From positions 1 through 64,000 of the forward strand of contig JAGWWC010000003.1 in NCBI GenBank assembly GCA_018970545.1: a stretch of DNA of 64,000 nt. The letters are read 5' to 3'. Positions 19,351-28,293 of this stretch are shown here, in pieces. The number at the start of each line of letters is the position of its first letter. The first letter of the stretch is position 1. The DNA is from Betaproteobacteria bacterium. GTDB taxonomy: Bacteria > Pseudomonadota > Gammaproteobacteria > Burkholderiales > Burkholderiaceae_A. Under the pieces are notes generated by a model that saw only the letters and a list, made by a program, of their open reading frames with translations, had not been told where the DNA came from and searched no databases. A program made the translations under genes and the position numbers.

Positions 19351-20646
19351 ATGGCGATTCGCTTTTTCTCAACATCCATGCGTGCACTCGGCGCCGCAAT
19401 CACGACGCTCATGTTGGCTTTGGTGCCGCTCTCTCAAGCGACTGCCCAAAACTTCACCGAGTGGGGCTTTCCTCAGCCATATGAGCGAGTGTCCGCAAAA
19501 TCAATTGAATGGATGAAAGCCAAGGGCTGGTGGCCCATGTCAGTCGCCTACCAGCCGCCATGGTCGGGGCAAAACGCGATTTTTGCGGTCATGAATCAAC
19601 AAAAATTGCTTCAGGCGCGCGGTATCGATGTCACATTCCAGACCTTTCCCTCGGGTCCCGCGCTCAACGAGGTGTTCATTTCCGGCCGCGCCCAGGTCGG
19701 TAACGGCGGAAACTTCCCAATGAACACGCTGATTGACCGAAATGTGCCGGTTCGTGTTGTGGCCATCATGTCGCCAGGGCTTCGCCATCAGTTGATCGTT
19801 CCCAATGACTCCCCTTTAAAGAGGATGGAAGACTTGCGCGGTGGCAATCCTGCCACCAAAGAGCCATGGGTAATCGGTATTGCAACCGGCTCCTCTGCGG
19901 AGTTCTATCTTCAGCTGTCGCTGGCTGCCAACAAGTTGACGATCGGAAAAGACATTACCTTCCGCAATATGCCGCCGCCCGAGCAGGCACTGCTGCCCAA
20001 AGGCATCGATGCAGTCGTCCCTTGGGACTTCACGAACTCATTGATTCTCAATGAGCGTAAGACTGGTCGCGCGCTGGAGGCCCACTACAACTATGTGATG
20101 TACCTGGGCGTGACCTATGTCCGCCAGGAACTGGTCGACAATGTTCCCGATGTCGTTCAGGCGCTGACCGATGCAATCGCCGAAGCACAGCTTTGGATGC
20201 GACTGAATCCAGAAAAAGCAGTGGATGCCCTTCTGGAGGATCCCAATCTAAAACTACAGCCAAAAACGCTACTCTCCCAGCAAATTGCCGAATACAACAA
20301 CCACTTCAAGCCAACCTATCTGTATCCTCATACCGCTTTCTGGTTCCAAGAGAATAAAAACACGGTCAATTGGCTTTACGAAAACAAGCGGATGAAGACA
20401 CCTCTGACCGAGGATGAATTCAGAGCCGTTTTCCGCCCGGAGTTCATGGGCAAGACTTTTGAAAAATTGGGCTGGGCAGTTCCGAAATCCCCCCCGTTCA
20501 TTCCTGCCGGATGGAAAGGCAAGGTGGGCGAGCCGCCCTATCCTGAATACCTGACCTATCTGAACATGAAGGGGCCTCAGGCGTTCCCCGAAAAAGGGGA
20601 TCTGGTGAAGCCATGGACTTTCAAAGGTCGGACATACCGGCCCTAA
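19351..20646 (+). CDS. ABC transporter substrate-binding protein, nitrate/sulfonate/taurine class
   Basis: Periplasmic receptor of 431 residues. A Sec signal peptide (about residues 1-33, ending ATAQ) is followed by an NMT1-type domain with VISGRAQVGNGG-like ligand-pocket segments and IGIATGSSAEFYLQLSLA. It is longer than usual, with a Trp/Pro-rich C-terminal tail. It starts the unit SBP-permease-ATPase on the plus strand and has GGGGGGA before its ATG. The LacI-type operator upstream links it to the E1/E2 operon. A sulfonate or other organic anion ligand is plausible but unproven. Confidence 0.85.
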   Translation: MAIRFFSTSMRALGAAITTLMLALVPLSQATAQNFTEWGFPQPYERVSAKSIEWMKAKGWWPMSVAYQPPWSGQNAIFAVMNQQKLLQARGIDVTFQTFPSGPALNEVFISGRAQVGNGGNFPMNTLIDRNVPVRVVAIMSPGLRHQLIVPNDSPLKRMEDLRGGNPATKEPWVIGIATGSSAEFYLQLSLAANKLTIGKDITFRNMPPPEQALLPKGIDAVVPWDFTNSLILNERKTGRALEAHYNYVMYLGVTYVRQELVDNVPDVVQALTDAIAEAQLWMRLNPEKAVDALLEDPNLKLQPKTLLSQQIAEYNNHFKPTYLYPHTAFWFQENKNTVNWLYENKRMKTPLTEDEFRAVFRPEFMGKTFEKLGWAVPKSPPFIPAGWKGKVGEPPYPEYLTYLNMKGPQAFPEKGDLVKPWTFKGRTYRP

Positions 20647-20690
20647 GCCCAACGTCAGCGCCAATCTCTTCATCGCAGTGAATTTTGAAA

Positions 20691-21551
20691 GTGAGTGACA
20701 CGGCCAATGCGCAATTGGCCGACCCCTCCGCTTTGACTCCCGCAGAGGAGGCGGCAGTGGCTCGAATTCGGCGGGGCCCCGGCTGGCTCAGCGGAATGGT
20801 GCGGTATTTGGGTCTGCTGGTCTTTTTTGGGGTGTGGCAAATCATCTCAGCGTTTGTGCTGCCGCGTATTGATGCCAACCTTGTATCGTTGATGCCACCG
20901 CCCACAGAAGTCGTCAAAGCCGCGATTGCACTGCTGGTCTCCGGAGAGTTGTTAAAACATTTTTTGACCAGCCTGCAGCGCGAGGTGATTGCATTCACCT
21001 ATGCCTGCATCGCGATTCCTCTTGGTGTGCTGATGGGATGGTCAAAAACAGTTCAAAATCTAATGGAGCCAGTTTTTGAGATGCTTCGACCGATTCCACC
21101 GATCGCATGGATTCCGCTAGCCATCCTCTGGTTTGGCATCAGCGATCTGCAGAATCAATTCATCATCTTCCTTGGTATTTTCTTTCCGCTTTTGATCAAT
21201 ACGATTACGGGTGTCAAGAATGTTGAATACAACATTGTCCGGGCTGCACGCTGTCTAGGGGCCAGCGAGAGAGCGGTTCTGGTCAAGGTCGTGTTTCGGG
21301 CAGCACTGCCGCAGATCGTGACCGGTATTCGAGTGGGTCTTGGCGTCGGCTGGATGGCGCTGGTGGCTGCCGAATTGGTGGGCGCTACCTCGGGCCTAGG
21401 CTGGTTGATCTCTGATGCACGCAGCGTATTACGTACCGATATTATTTTGGTCGGAATGATTTCAATTGGCGTAGCGGGTCTACTCATCGACCAAGGACTA
21501 CGATGGGTGGCACGCAAGCTGCTGCCGTGGTCGCTGGCAATGACCAAATGA
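20691..21551 (+). CDS. ABC transporter permease, NitT/TauT type
   Basis: Inner-membrane permease with a hydrophilic N-terminal arm of about 35 residues, then about six helices. The coupling loop is RAARCLGASERAVLVKVVF. Start codons are non-ATG: GTG at 20691 (VSDTANAQ) or TTG at 20685, two residues upstream; neither has a clear ribosome site. It is the second gene of the 19351-22407 importer. Confidence 0.88.
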   Translation: MSDTANAQLADPSALTPAEEAAVARIRRGPGWLSGMVRYLGLLVFFGVWQIISAFVLPRIDANLVSLMPPPTEVVKAAIALLVSGELLKHFLTSLQREVIAFTYACIAIPLGVLMGWSKTVQNLMEPVFEMLRPIPPIAWIPLAILWFGISDLQNQFIIFLGIFFPLLINTITGVKNVEYNIVRAARCLGASERAVLVKVVFRAALPQIVTGIRVGLGVGWMALVAAELVGATSGLGWLISDARSVLRTDIILVGMISIGVAGLLIDQGLRWVARKLLPWSLAMTK

Positions 21552-21615
21552 CAAGGCTCGATTCCCCCTTGCGGCCAGGGTCCAGCAAAACAGAATTCCA
21601 AGATGGTGGGACAAA

Positions 21616-22407
21616 ATGGGTGTTCTGAAGGTCCAGGAGGTTGTCAAAATTTACCCAGGGCACAGCCCTTCTGATGCGCCGGTGAAGGCTTTGGCCAACG
21701 TTTCCTTTACGGTGCAAGAAAATGAATTCTGTTCCATTCTGGGGCACTCGGGCTGCGGCAAAACCACCTTACTGAACATCATGGCTGGCTTTGATGACGC
21801 CACATTGGGCGAAATCACGCTGGATGGAAAATCTGTCGGCAAGCCCAGCTGGGAGCGGGCAATGATCTTTCAGGACTACGCTCTGTTTCCTTGGCTGACG
21901 GTGTCGGGAAATGTCAGCTTTGGTCTTGAAATGAAAGGCATTGGGGCAGAACAAGGCCGTCGAATCGCACAAGAGAAAATCGAGCTGGTCGGCCTGAAGG
22001 GTTTTGAAAATCGCTATCCTCATCAGCTCTCGGGCGGCATGCGCCAGCGGGTCGCCATCGCACGTGCGCTGGCGGTGGATCCCTCGGTACTCCTGATGGA
22101 TGAGCCGTTTGCTGCTCTAGACGCCCAAAATCGCAGCATGTTGCAAGATGAAATGGTGCGTATCTTTATTGAGCAGCAAAAGACAATGGTCTTGGTCACT
22201 CACTCCATTGAGGAAGCCATCAAGCTTTCAGATCGCATCGTGGTCATGACGCGCCGGCCTGGCCGCGTCAAAGCGATCATCGAGGTGAACATGCCAAGGC
22301 CACGGTCTGAAGAAGATCCCGAATTCCTCAGATTGAAAACTCGGATTCGTGATCTGATTCATGATGAGTTCGACCTGACCGAGGTTCCCATTCAAAATCC
22401 CGCATAG
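21616..22407 (+). CDS. ABC transporter ATP-binding protein, NitT/TauT type
   Basis: ATPase of the importer. Walker A GHSGCGKTT, Q-loop FQDYALFPW, signature LSGGMRQR, Walker B VLLMDEPFAALD and His-loop VTHSIEEA are all intact in 263 residues. Note His instead of the usual Pro in the Walker A loop. The gene converges on the TauE/SafE gene with about 19 bases between stops. Confidence 0.92.
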   Translation: MGVLKVQEVVKIYPGHSPSDAPVKALANVSFTVQENEFCSILGHSGCGKTTLLNIMAGFDDATLGEITLDGKSVGKPSWERAMIFQDYALFPWLTVSGNVSFGLEMKGIGAEQGRRIAQEKIELVGLKGFENRYPHQLSGGMRQRVAIARALAVDPSVLLMDEPFAALDAQNRSMLQDEMVRIFIEQQKTMVLVTHSIEEAIKLSDRIVVMTRRPGRVKAIIEVNMPRPRSEEDPEFLRLKTRIRDLIHDEFDLTEVPIQNPA

Positions 22408-22426
22408 GGCTGCAAAGCGGGGCTCA

Positions 22427-23176
22427 TTAAGCAATCAAAATCATTGCTGACACGGCCAGCATGAGCCAGATCGTCAGCCTTCGAAAGCGTTCCTCGGAGA
22501 GACGGGCAAAAATACGACCGCCAAAGGTGACGCCAGCCATAAAAAGCGGTGTCATCGCGAGCGCGAGCATCAGCACTTTCTCCGTAATCAAACCCTGAAT
22601 CAAAAATACGGTCAGCGCCACAATCGAAATCAGGGCAACATAAAAAGTCATGGTGGCTCTGACCGTGGCAGGATGATCGGAGCCGGCCAGCAGGTAGAGA
22701 ATGACGGGCGGCGCGCCAATGCCAGAAGTTCCGACCATGACGCCGCTCAAGGCGCCCAGACCAAGACTCGTCCGCAGTCGGTGCACGCCTCGCCAGCGTA
22801 TTCCCGCCAGAAGCATCAGGCTAAAGCCGATCACAAATAGCGCAATCATTCTCCTTGTGATTTCGCGGTCCAGATGAGTAAGGAGGAGGACCCCAAGAGG
22901 CAGACAGGCCGTTGCGGCCAAAAGAATGGGAATCAGCAAGGGCCATCGTGCCTGGCGCCTTAGGCCGGGCAGCATCGGCGCAGCTGCGAACCCCTCTAAG
23001 ATCAATACCAACGGCACTGCCACGCTGGGCCCCAGCAGCAACGCCAGCGGCGGAGACATCACCATTGCCGCACCAAATCCTGTCACGCCGCGCACAAGCC
23101 CAGCGAGTGCTCCCAAGGCAATTGCCAAAAACCAGGTGGACGGAGCAGACAACTCGCCAACGGACCCCAAGCTCAC
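22427..23176 (-). CDS. TauE/SafE family permease, probable sulfite or sulfonate exporter
   Basis: Membrane protein of 249 residues with about eight hydrophobic segments and the family repeat signature (LAGLVRGVTGFGAAMVMSPPLALL, then SGVMVGTSGIGAPPVILYLLA). TauE/SafE proteins export sulfite or sulfoacetate in sulfonate-degrading bacteria, though many homologues have other roles. The start is GTG at 23176, 23 bases after the E2 gene. It is last in the E1-VOC-reductase-E2-TauE operon, suggesting that this pathway produces a sulfur anion to be exported. A second family member lies beside suyAB. Confidence 0.82.
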   Translation of the reverse strand: MSLGSVGELSAPSTWFLAIALGALAGLVRGVTGFGAAMVMSPPLALLLGPSVAVPLVLILEGFAAAPMLPGLRRQARWPLLIPILLAATACLPLGVLLLTHLDREITRRMIALFVIGFSLMLLAGIRWRGVHRLRTSLGLGALSGVMVGTSGIGAPPVILYLLAGSDHPATVRATMTFYVALISIVALTVFLIQGLITEKVLMLALAMTPLFMAGVTFGGRIFARLSEERFRRLTIWLMLAVSAMILIA

Positions 23177-23199
23177 AATAACCGCCGACAGACTCTGCT

Positions 23200-24579
23200 C
23201 TATGACGAAATCAATGCCGCTTGCAGCAGCCTATCGCCAACAAGCCCCTGACACTCCCACTGAGGCATATGGCCGACGCCCGCAATAAGATGGAGAGCCG
23301 TTTTTGCAGGCGCATTCAGGGCGTGCCGCCAGGGAATAATCTGATCCTGTCGGCCCCAAAAAACCGTTACAGGAACCGGCAACTCTTCCAACACCCCCCT
23401 GATGTCAATTTGTTGAACACCATCTTGACAGAGCTCTCTGGCCATAAATCGCAGATCTTTTTCCCCGGATTGAATTTTAGACATTAAGTTTGACAGAAAT
23501 TCGTCGCTGATCGCGGGCAACTGGTTCGCTAGCTTTGCCAGTTCACGACGTACAACAATCTCCGAGCCGCTGTTCAGCAAACCATCAATGAAACCCTGAT
23601 TGATTTCAGTACCCAGTCCCGCTGGAGCGAGTAAGACTAACGACGATACCGATCCCTTGGGCATTTGCTGAGCAAGCAATGCAGCAATCGCACCGCCAAG
23701 AGAGTGACCAACCAAAACCTTCGGACCGGACGGCAATCGAGAAATCGCCTCCTTCAGCGCAGTGGTCATATTGGCAATACTCATCCCAGACAAAGGGCTC
23801 CGTCCATGGGCGGGCAAATCAAATGCAGCCACTGCCTGTCCAGCCGAGCCAAGCCGACCGAAGATACCCGCCCAAGTATCCGCATTTCCGAAAATTCCAT
23901 GCAAAAGAACAATCGTGGTCGAAGAACTTGACTCCGAAATATTTACCGAGCGCATAAACATCTCTCCGAGGGCCGTCGACACCATACGCTCTTGCGCTAT
24001 CGAAGTGGCGGCGACGCGTCGGTGCTCAGTGTGCGAAGCGCCTGCGATACGTTCGAGGTCTCTCAGAACCACTCGCCCGCCCACCCCGGAGCCCGAAGGG
24101 GGTATCCGAACTCCGCTTGCTTTTGCAAAACTTCGCGCTGCCGGCGATGCCAACGTCCTAGCGATCAGGGTGTTGTACTGCTCATCGCCACTTACCGCTT
24201 TGCCGATTTCCGACGTCCCCGTGAAAAGAGTGCCCTCTGATCCGCGACGAATGCTCGCGATCTGCGAGGAAACTCCTGCAACCTTCTCTGCTGTCGTCTG
24301 ATCACTATCCACCGTACCCTTCTGAACCATGAAGGCATCTACATCAACCATAGCTAGCGGCTGATCAAATTCAATCATCTGATCGATGTGCACCAATTGC
24401 TCTTTCAGCACACCGTCATAGCTGACGGGAACCTCTACGATCGCCTTGTCAGTCTCAACCTCAAGCAACACATCTCCGGCTAGAAAGCTCTCACCCTCTG
24501 ATTTTCTCCAGGCAATCACTCGCCCATCAAGTTCCGAACCGCCGAGTCTGGGTAAGCAAAAAGCAATGGTCTCTACCAA
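23200..24579 (-). CDS. lipoyl-domain/alpha-beta hydrolase E2 component (AcoC-like)
   Basis: A 459-residue three-part protein. Residues 1-80 are a lipoyl domain with the lipoylated Lys in EVETDKAIVEVP. About 125-165 is a peripheral-subunit-binding (E3/E1) domain (ASPAARSFAKASGVRI). About 210-459 is an alpha/beta-hydrolase fold (VLLHGIFGNADTW, nucleophile in GHSLGGAIAALLA, His in GVGHMPQWE). This is the arrangement of AcoC-type E2 of acetoin dehydrogenase, where the classical acyltransferase domain is absent. The start is TTG at 24579 with an AAAGGGG site; upstream ATG-like starts overlap the reductase gene. It partners the fused E1 at 26038-28203. No E3 gene is in the window. The substrate is unknown. 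Confidence 0.85.
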   Translation of the reverse strand: MVETIAFCLPRLGGSELDGRVIAWRKSEGESFLAGDVLLEVETDKAIVEVPVSYDGVLKEQLVHIDQMIEFDQPLAMVDVDAFMVQKGTVDSDQTTAEKVAGVSSQIASIRRGSEGTLFTGTSEIGKAVSGDEQYNTLIARTLASPAARSFAKASGVRIPPSGSGVGGRVVLRDLERIAGASHTEHRRVAATSIAQERMVSTALGEMFMRSVNISESSSSTTIVLLHGIFGNADTWAGIFGRLGSAGQAVAAFDLPAHGRSPLSGMSIANMTTALKEAISRLPSGPKVLVGHSLGGAIAALLAQQMPKGSVSSLVLLAPAGLGTEINQGFIDGLLNSGSEIVVRRELAKLANQLPAISDEFLSNLMSKIQSGEKDLRFMARELCQDGVQQIDIRGVLEELPVPVTVFWGRQDQIIPWRHALNAPAKTALHLIAGVGHMPQWECQGLVGDRLLQAALISS

Positions 24580-24616
24580 AACGAACCCCTTTAACTTTAG
24601 ATATAAAAAAGATGAG

Positions 24617-25516
24617 CTACGAAGATCGGGCAAGGTCCTCAAGTAACAACAACATCGCTGTGCAATCCTGCTGTGAGCGTCCCCATGGTTTTGCCAGCGC
24701 AAATAGCTCTCGAGCGGCACCCCCCAAAAAGAGGGGGGCGCCCTCCGCTTTGGCCAATTCGACGGCGAGGGATATATCTTTCAACCCGAGCGAAAGCGGA
24801 AAATCGGGGGAGATATCTCCCGCCAACACTTTTCTTGGAAAATTAACATTGATCTGACCTTTTCCCGCGGTAGTACTTTGAAGCACCTTCACCGCAATAT
24901 CTCGATCGATTCCTGCCTTCTTGGCAAGCAACAGCGTTTCAGCAGTCAGCACCATCCCAACCATCGACATATAGTTATTGACAATCTTCAACCGAATTGC
25001 ATGCCCAGGAGGCCCCACCAACACAATATCTTTTCCAAAGCATTCCAGAAGCGGCCTAATTTCATCGAGCGTTTCTTCATCAGCGCCCACCAGCACCAAG
25101 AGGTCGCCTCGTTTGGCGTGACCGGGGGTGCGACCGACCGGCGCATCAATTATTCGAATATGTTGTTGATGGAGCCTTTTTCGAAAATCCTGAAAAGCAA
25201 CTGGGCTTCCCGTACTCATCTCAATGATCAACGCTTTCTCGCGCAACTTCAATACCGCGCCGTTTTCCCCGAAGAGCACCTCTTCAACCACTTCAGAGTC
25301 AGGCAGCATGGTGAAGAAATAGTCTGCGTCAATGGCGGCATCCATGGGAGAGCTCGCGATTCTACAGTTTGGAATAGACCAAAAGTCCTCTAGTTTATCG
25401 ACATCGGAGTCAAATACGGCGACTTCCATCCCTGAACGCAGCAAATTTTGCGCCATAGCAGAACCCATCGTTCCCAGCCCGATAAACCCAGCTTTTATTT
25501 TTGATTTTCGTCGCAT
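24617..25516 (-). CDS. 3-hydroxyisobutyrate dehydrogenase-family reductase with sulfolactaldehyde-reductase signature
   Basis: About 299 residues. The N-terminal Rossmann motif is GFIGLGTMGSAMAQNLL and a helical C-terminal domain follows. Most family members carry VSGG in the substrate loop. This one has APVGRT with Arg about residue 129, the residue that contacts the sulfonate in E. coli YihU (Arg123). The catalytic block KIVNNYMS (Lys177, Ser184) keeps YihU spacing (48 and 7 residues). The downstream TTAGKG, PRKVLAGDISP and GRSQQD blocks also resemble YihU. It likely interconverts 3-sulfolactaldehyde and 2,3-dihydroxypropane-1-sulfonate or a near analogue. The ATG at 25516 is preferred to TTG at 25528. 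The sulfonate specificity is inferred from residues and neighbours. Confidence 0.75.
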   Translation of the reverse strand: MRRKSKIKAGFIGLGTMGSAMAQNLLRSGMEVAVFDSDVDKLEDFWSIPNCRIASSPMDAAIDADYFFTMLPDSEVVEEVLFGENGAVLKLREKALIIEMSTGSPVAFQDFRKRLHQQHIRIIDAPVGRTPGHAKRGDLLVLVGADEETLDEIRPLLECFGKDIVLVGPPGHAIRLKIVNNYMSMVGMVLTAETLLLAKKAGIDRDIAVKVLQSTTAGKGQINVNFPRKVLAGDISPDFPLSLGLKDISLAVELAKAEGAPLFLGGAARELFALAKPWGRSQQDCTAMLLLLEDLARSS

Positions 25517-25540
25517 TTGTTCGCTCAACTTTCTGCGTCT

Positions 25541-26014
25541 CTAGAGTGCTCCGGCAGTTCTCGCAGCGGCACGGATTTCCAAAAACTCAACTGCAATTCC
25601 TTCTGGCCCATGGACATACACCGGCCGAGTTATTCCGTTTCTCAGATCTTGGGGATCTGAGAACGTGGTGTAGCCAGCAGCTCGGATGCGTCGGCATACC
25701 TCATCGGTATTGTTAACTTGGAAGGCGATATGTGTAATTCCGCGATCGCATTGACGTAGTGCAATCTTCTTTCCGTCGGGTTGATAATATTTAAATAATT
25801 CAATGCGATAACCAAAAAATTCAAGCATTGCCCAACGAATAATTGCGCCGGGCAGGCCCACGACGACACCAAGAGCCGGTTCAGATCGTTGATCCATTTC
25901 TGCCTCGATTTGCATACCGACGATTTCGGTAAAAAAATCTCGCGCAGATTCGAAGTTTTCAACACAGATCGCGGTGTGGTGAGCACGTAGTATCAAGCCG
26001 TCAAGAAGAGCCAT
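25541..26014 (-). CDS. VOC-superfamily (glyoxalase/dioxygenase-like) protein
   Basis: A 157-residue protein with two beta-alpha-beta-beta-beta halves. Candidate metal ligands are His in RAHHTAIC, Glu in IELFKY, His in GITHIAFQ and Glu in AVEFLE, the pattern of the vicinal oxygen chelate family (glyoxalase I, methylmalonyl-CoA epimerase, ring-cleavage dioxygenases). Its place between E1 and the reductase suggests isomerisation, epimerisation or cleavage of a hydroxycarbonyl intermediate. The activity is not assignable from sequence. Confidence 0.75.
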   Translation of the reverse strand: MALLDGLILRAHHTAICVENFESARDFFTEIVGMQIEAEMDQRSEPALGVVVGLPGAIIRWAMLEFFGYRIELFKYYQPDGKKIALRQCDRGITHIAFQVNNTDEVCRRIRAAGYTTFSDPQDLRNGITRPVYVHGPEGIAVEFLEIRAAARTAGAL

Positions 26015-26037
26015 CTCAATCTCCCGTTTCCAATTCG

Positions 26038-28203
26038 TTACCGCACAAGCGACTCAAGGCCTTGCGCAAACTCCTCTCGCCTCGCGAGCGCTGCGCGCTC
26101 AAGTACCTTCGATACAACAGGAGATGAATGGGTCCCTGAAACATGTAAAATTTCGTTATCTAGAAAATCGAAACACTCAAACTGAATTCGATCGACGAGG
26201 TGTTTGCCGATTGAGGTTCCACGCGTGGTCTCTTCGGCGATCATGATTCGATTGGTGAGCTTGAGACTGTTCTCAATCGTATTCAGATCAATTCCTGTCG
26301 GATCAAGAGTACGAAGATCAATGATCTCAGCGTCAATTCCTGTCATCTCAACAGCCGCAAGAACCTCAGGTATTGAACCGCCATAGGTCAGCACGGTGCA
26401 CGCCTTTCCTTTGCGCACAATCCTTGCCTTCCCAAAGGGCACAACGTAATCCAATCCCTGCGTTGGCACTAGCCCCTTGGACTGAAACAGTGAACCGTAT
26501 TCAACAATCAACACTGGATCTTCGCTATTCAGTGCTGCATTAAAGAGGCCGATATAGTCATAGGGGGTGGACGGGGCGACAATGCGCCATCCGGGATACA
26601 TTGCGAATAGTCCCGAAGCGTCCATTGAATGCTGAGAGCCATAACCACTGCCAGCGGAGACGCGACTTCGTACGATCAAGGGCATTGGATGCTCTCCGCC
26701 AAACATATGACGGACCTTTCCTGCTTGATTGAACAGCTGATCAGCCGCACCCAAAACGAAATCCGGATACATAATCTCAACGACTGGCCTGAGTCCGTTT
26801 AGAGCAGCGCCGATGGCCATGCCACAAAAACCGTTCTCACAGATTGGGGTCCCGAATAGCCGCTCAGGGAAGAGATCAGCAACGCCCTTTGTTGCTCCTG
26901 CGGTTCCGCCCTTTAGCCTATGAACATCCTCACCAAGAATTATGATGCGAGGGTCACGGCCCATCGCCTCTCGCGCAGCCAAAGAGATGGCATCGATAAA
27001 TTTTATCGTTTCCATCTCATTTTCCCTCTGCGGCGGGTTTTCTCGTGTCGCAGACGAAACCGTATTGGTGGTATTACCACGGATTCCTACCTCTACCGTA
27101 GACGGATCGGGCCATAGCGCTGGTATGAGGCGTACTTTTCCAGCGGAGTCAGTCTCCGTTAACTTCGCGTTTACTGACTGAATAAGTTTCTGGACTCTCT
27201 GATCGTACCCCCCTCTATCCGATTCTTTAACACAGCCGAGAGTAACCATCCGACCCCATGTCCTCTCGAGCGGATCTCGTTGGCGCCAGTTGTCCTCCTC
27301 AGTCTTTTCGCGATATCCAAAAGCACTTCCAGTAAGTGGGCCTGACTGGTGAAAATATCGATAAGTCTCTGCTTCAATCAACACCGGCCCTTGATTGCTT
27401 TCCATCAACTTTCGAGCGTATTGGACGGCCATCCGGACGGCGATAGGATCCATTCCGTCGACCGTGATACCGGGGATGCCGAGCGAAACACCACGGCCCG
27501 AAAGTCGAGGCTCGTGCGTTTGCTCTGTGATATGCGTAGAAACCGCATATAAATTGTTTTCGCAGAAAAAGACCACGGGGAGACGATAGAGCGCCGCTAA
27601 ATTAAAGGACTCATACGCTGCACCGTTTTGGATCGCACCATCGCCAAAAAACCCAACGGCGATATTCCCTGTCTCCCTCAATTTTTCCGCGAGTGCGTAT
27701 CCGACCGCATGGGGAATATTGCCCCCGACGATGGCATTGGATCCAAGTACGCCACACTCGTCCCACTTCAGGTGCATCGAGCCACCACGCCCGCCACCGA
27801 AACCCGGTGTTAGTCCAAGAATTTCGGCCAACGTTCGGAATACAACATCCTCTAGTTCAGCGGGGATATTGTCGGAGAGCGGATCGTAAGCACGTGGCGT
27901 CCGGTAGTTGAGTGCTTTGGCAAGAAACTGGTGATGCATACGATGGGTGCCGTTGATCTTATCGTCGGACTGCAGAGCGGACATACAGCCCACCGCCGCT
28001 CCCTCCTGACCGATACTGGAATGGGCCGGACCGTGTAGCAGGCCTCCCGAACTGAACTCGAGCAGATTCTCCTCGAAGCGTCGGATGATCAGAATCTGCT
28101 CATAAATTCGACGAAGCTCGTTCGCCGGAATGCCCTCCCACTCCGAATCCTCCACCGCGACTGAAATCCATGGAACCGCCGGCTTCAACTCTTGTATTTT
28201 CAT
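26038..28203 (-). CDS. thiamine-dependent 2-oxo acid/acetoin dehydrogenase E1, alpha and beta fused
   Basis: A 721-residue protein that joins what are usually two subunits. Residues about 25-330 are the E1-alpha (AcoA/PdhA) domain with the thiamine diphosphate motif GDGAIQNGAAYESFNLA and a following FCENN. After a poorly conserved linker (about 350-395), residues 396-721 are E1-beta (AcoB/PdhB), beginning METIKFIDAISLAAREAM with ILGEDVHRLKGGTAG, a Glu-containing metal/cofactor segment and GSGYGSQHS. With the AcoC-like E2 next door, acetoin-type cleavage of an alpha-hydroxyketone or decarboxylation of a 2-oxo acid to an acyl-CoA is expected. The ATG at 28203 has AGAAGGA. It is first in a five-gene operon, divergent from lacI. 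Confidence 0.87.
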   Translation of the reverse strand: MKIQELKPAVPWISVAVEDSEWEGIPANELRRIYEQILIIRRFEENLLEFSSGGLLHGPAHSSIGQEGAAVGCMSALQSDDKINGTHRMHHQFLAKALNYRTPRAYDPLSDNIPAELEDVVFRTLAEILGLTPGFGGGRGGSMHLKWDECGVLGSNAIVGGNIPHAVGYALAEKLRETGNIAVGFFGDGAIQNGAAYESFNLAALYRLPVVFFCENNLYAVSTHITEQTHEPRLSGRGVSLGIPGITVDGMDPIAVRMAVQYARKLMESNQGPVLIEAETYRYFHQSGPLTGSAFGYREKTEEDNWRQRDPLERTWGRMVTLGCVKESDRGGYDQRVQKLIQSVNAKLTETDSAGKVRLIPALWPDPSTVEVGIRGNTTNTVSSATRENPPQRENEMETIKFIDAISLAAREAMGRDPRIIILGEDVHRLKGGTAGATKGVADLFPERLFGTPICENGFCGMAIGAALNGLRPVVEIMYPDFVLGAADQLFNQAGKVRHMFGGEHPMPLIVRSRVSAGSGYGSQHSMDASGLFAMYPGWRIVAPSTPYDYIGLFNAALNSEDPVLIVEYGSLFQSKGLVPTQGLDYVVPFGKARIVRKGKACTVLTYGGSIPEVLAAVEMTGIDAEIIDLRTLDPTGIDLNTIENSLKLTNRIMIAEETTRGTSIGKHLVDRIQFECFDFLDNEILHVSGTHSSPVVSKVLERAALARREEFAQGLESLVR

Positions 28204-28227
28204 GAAAAAATCCTTCTTATCAGCTGA

Positions 28228-28243
28228 TTGAAAGCGCTTACAA
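28228..28243. promoter_or_regulatory. LacI-type operator between lacI and the E1 operon
   Basis: TTGAAAGCGCTTACAA, a near-palindrome with only one mismatched base pair around a central CG. It lies 25 bases before the E1 start and overlaps the -35 of the lacI promoter, a good position for repression of both divergent units. Confidence 0.72.
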
Positions 28244-28255
28244 AATCGTTATAAT
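28228..28255 (+). promoter_or_regulatory. predicted sigma70 promoter of the lacI-type gene
   Basis: -35 TTGAAA (28228-28233), 16-base spacer, -10 TATAAT (28250-28255), 38 bases before the regulator start codon. The operator covers the -35, which implies autoregulation. Confidence 0.6.
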
Positions 28256-28293
28256 TTCGTTTATCTTCAGTTAAATTAGGACCTACGGCAAAA

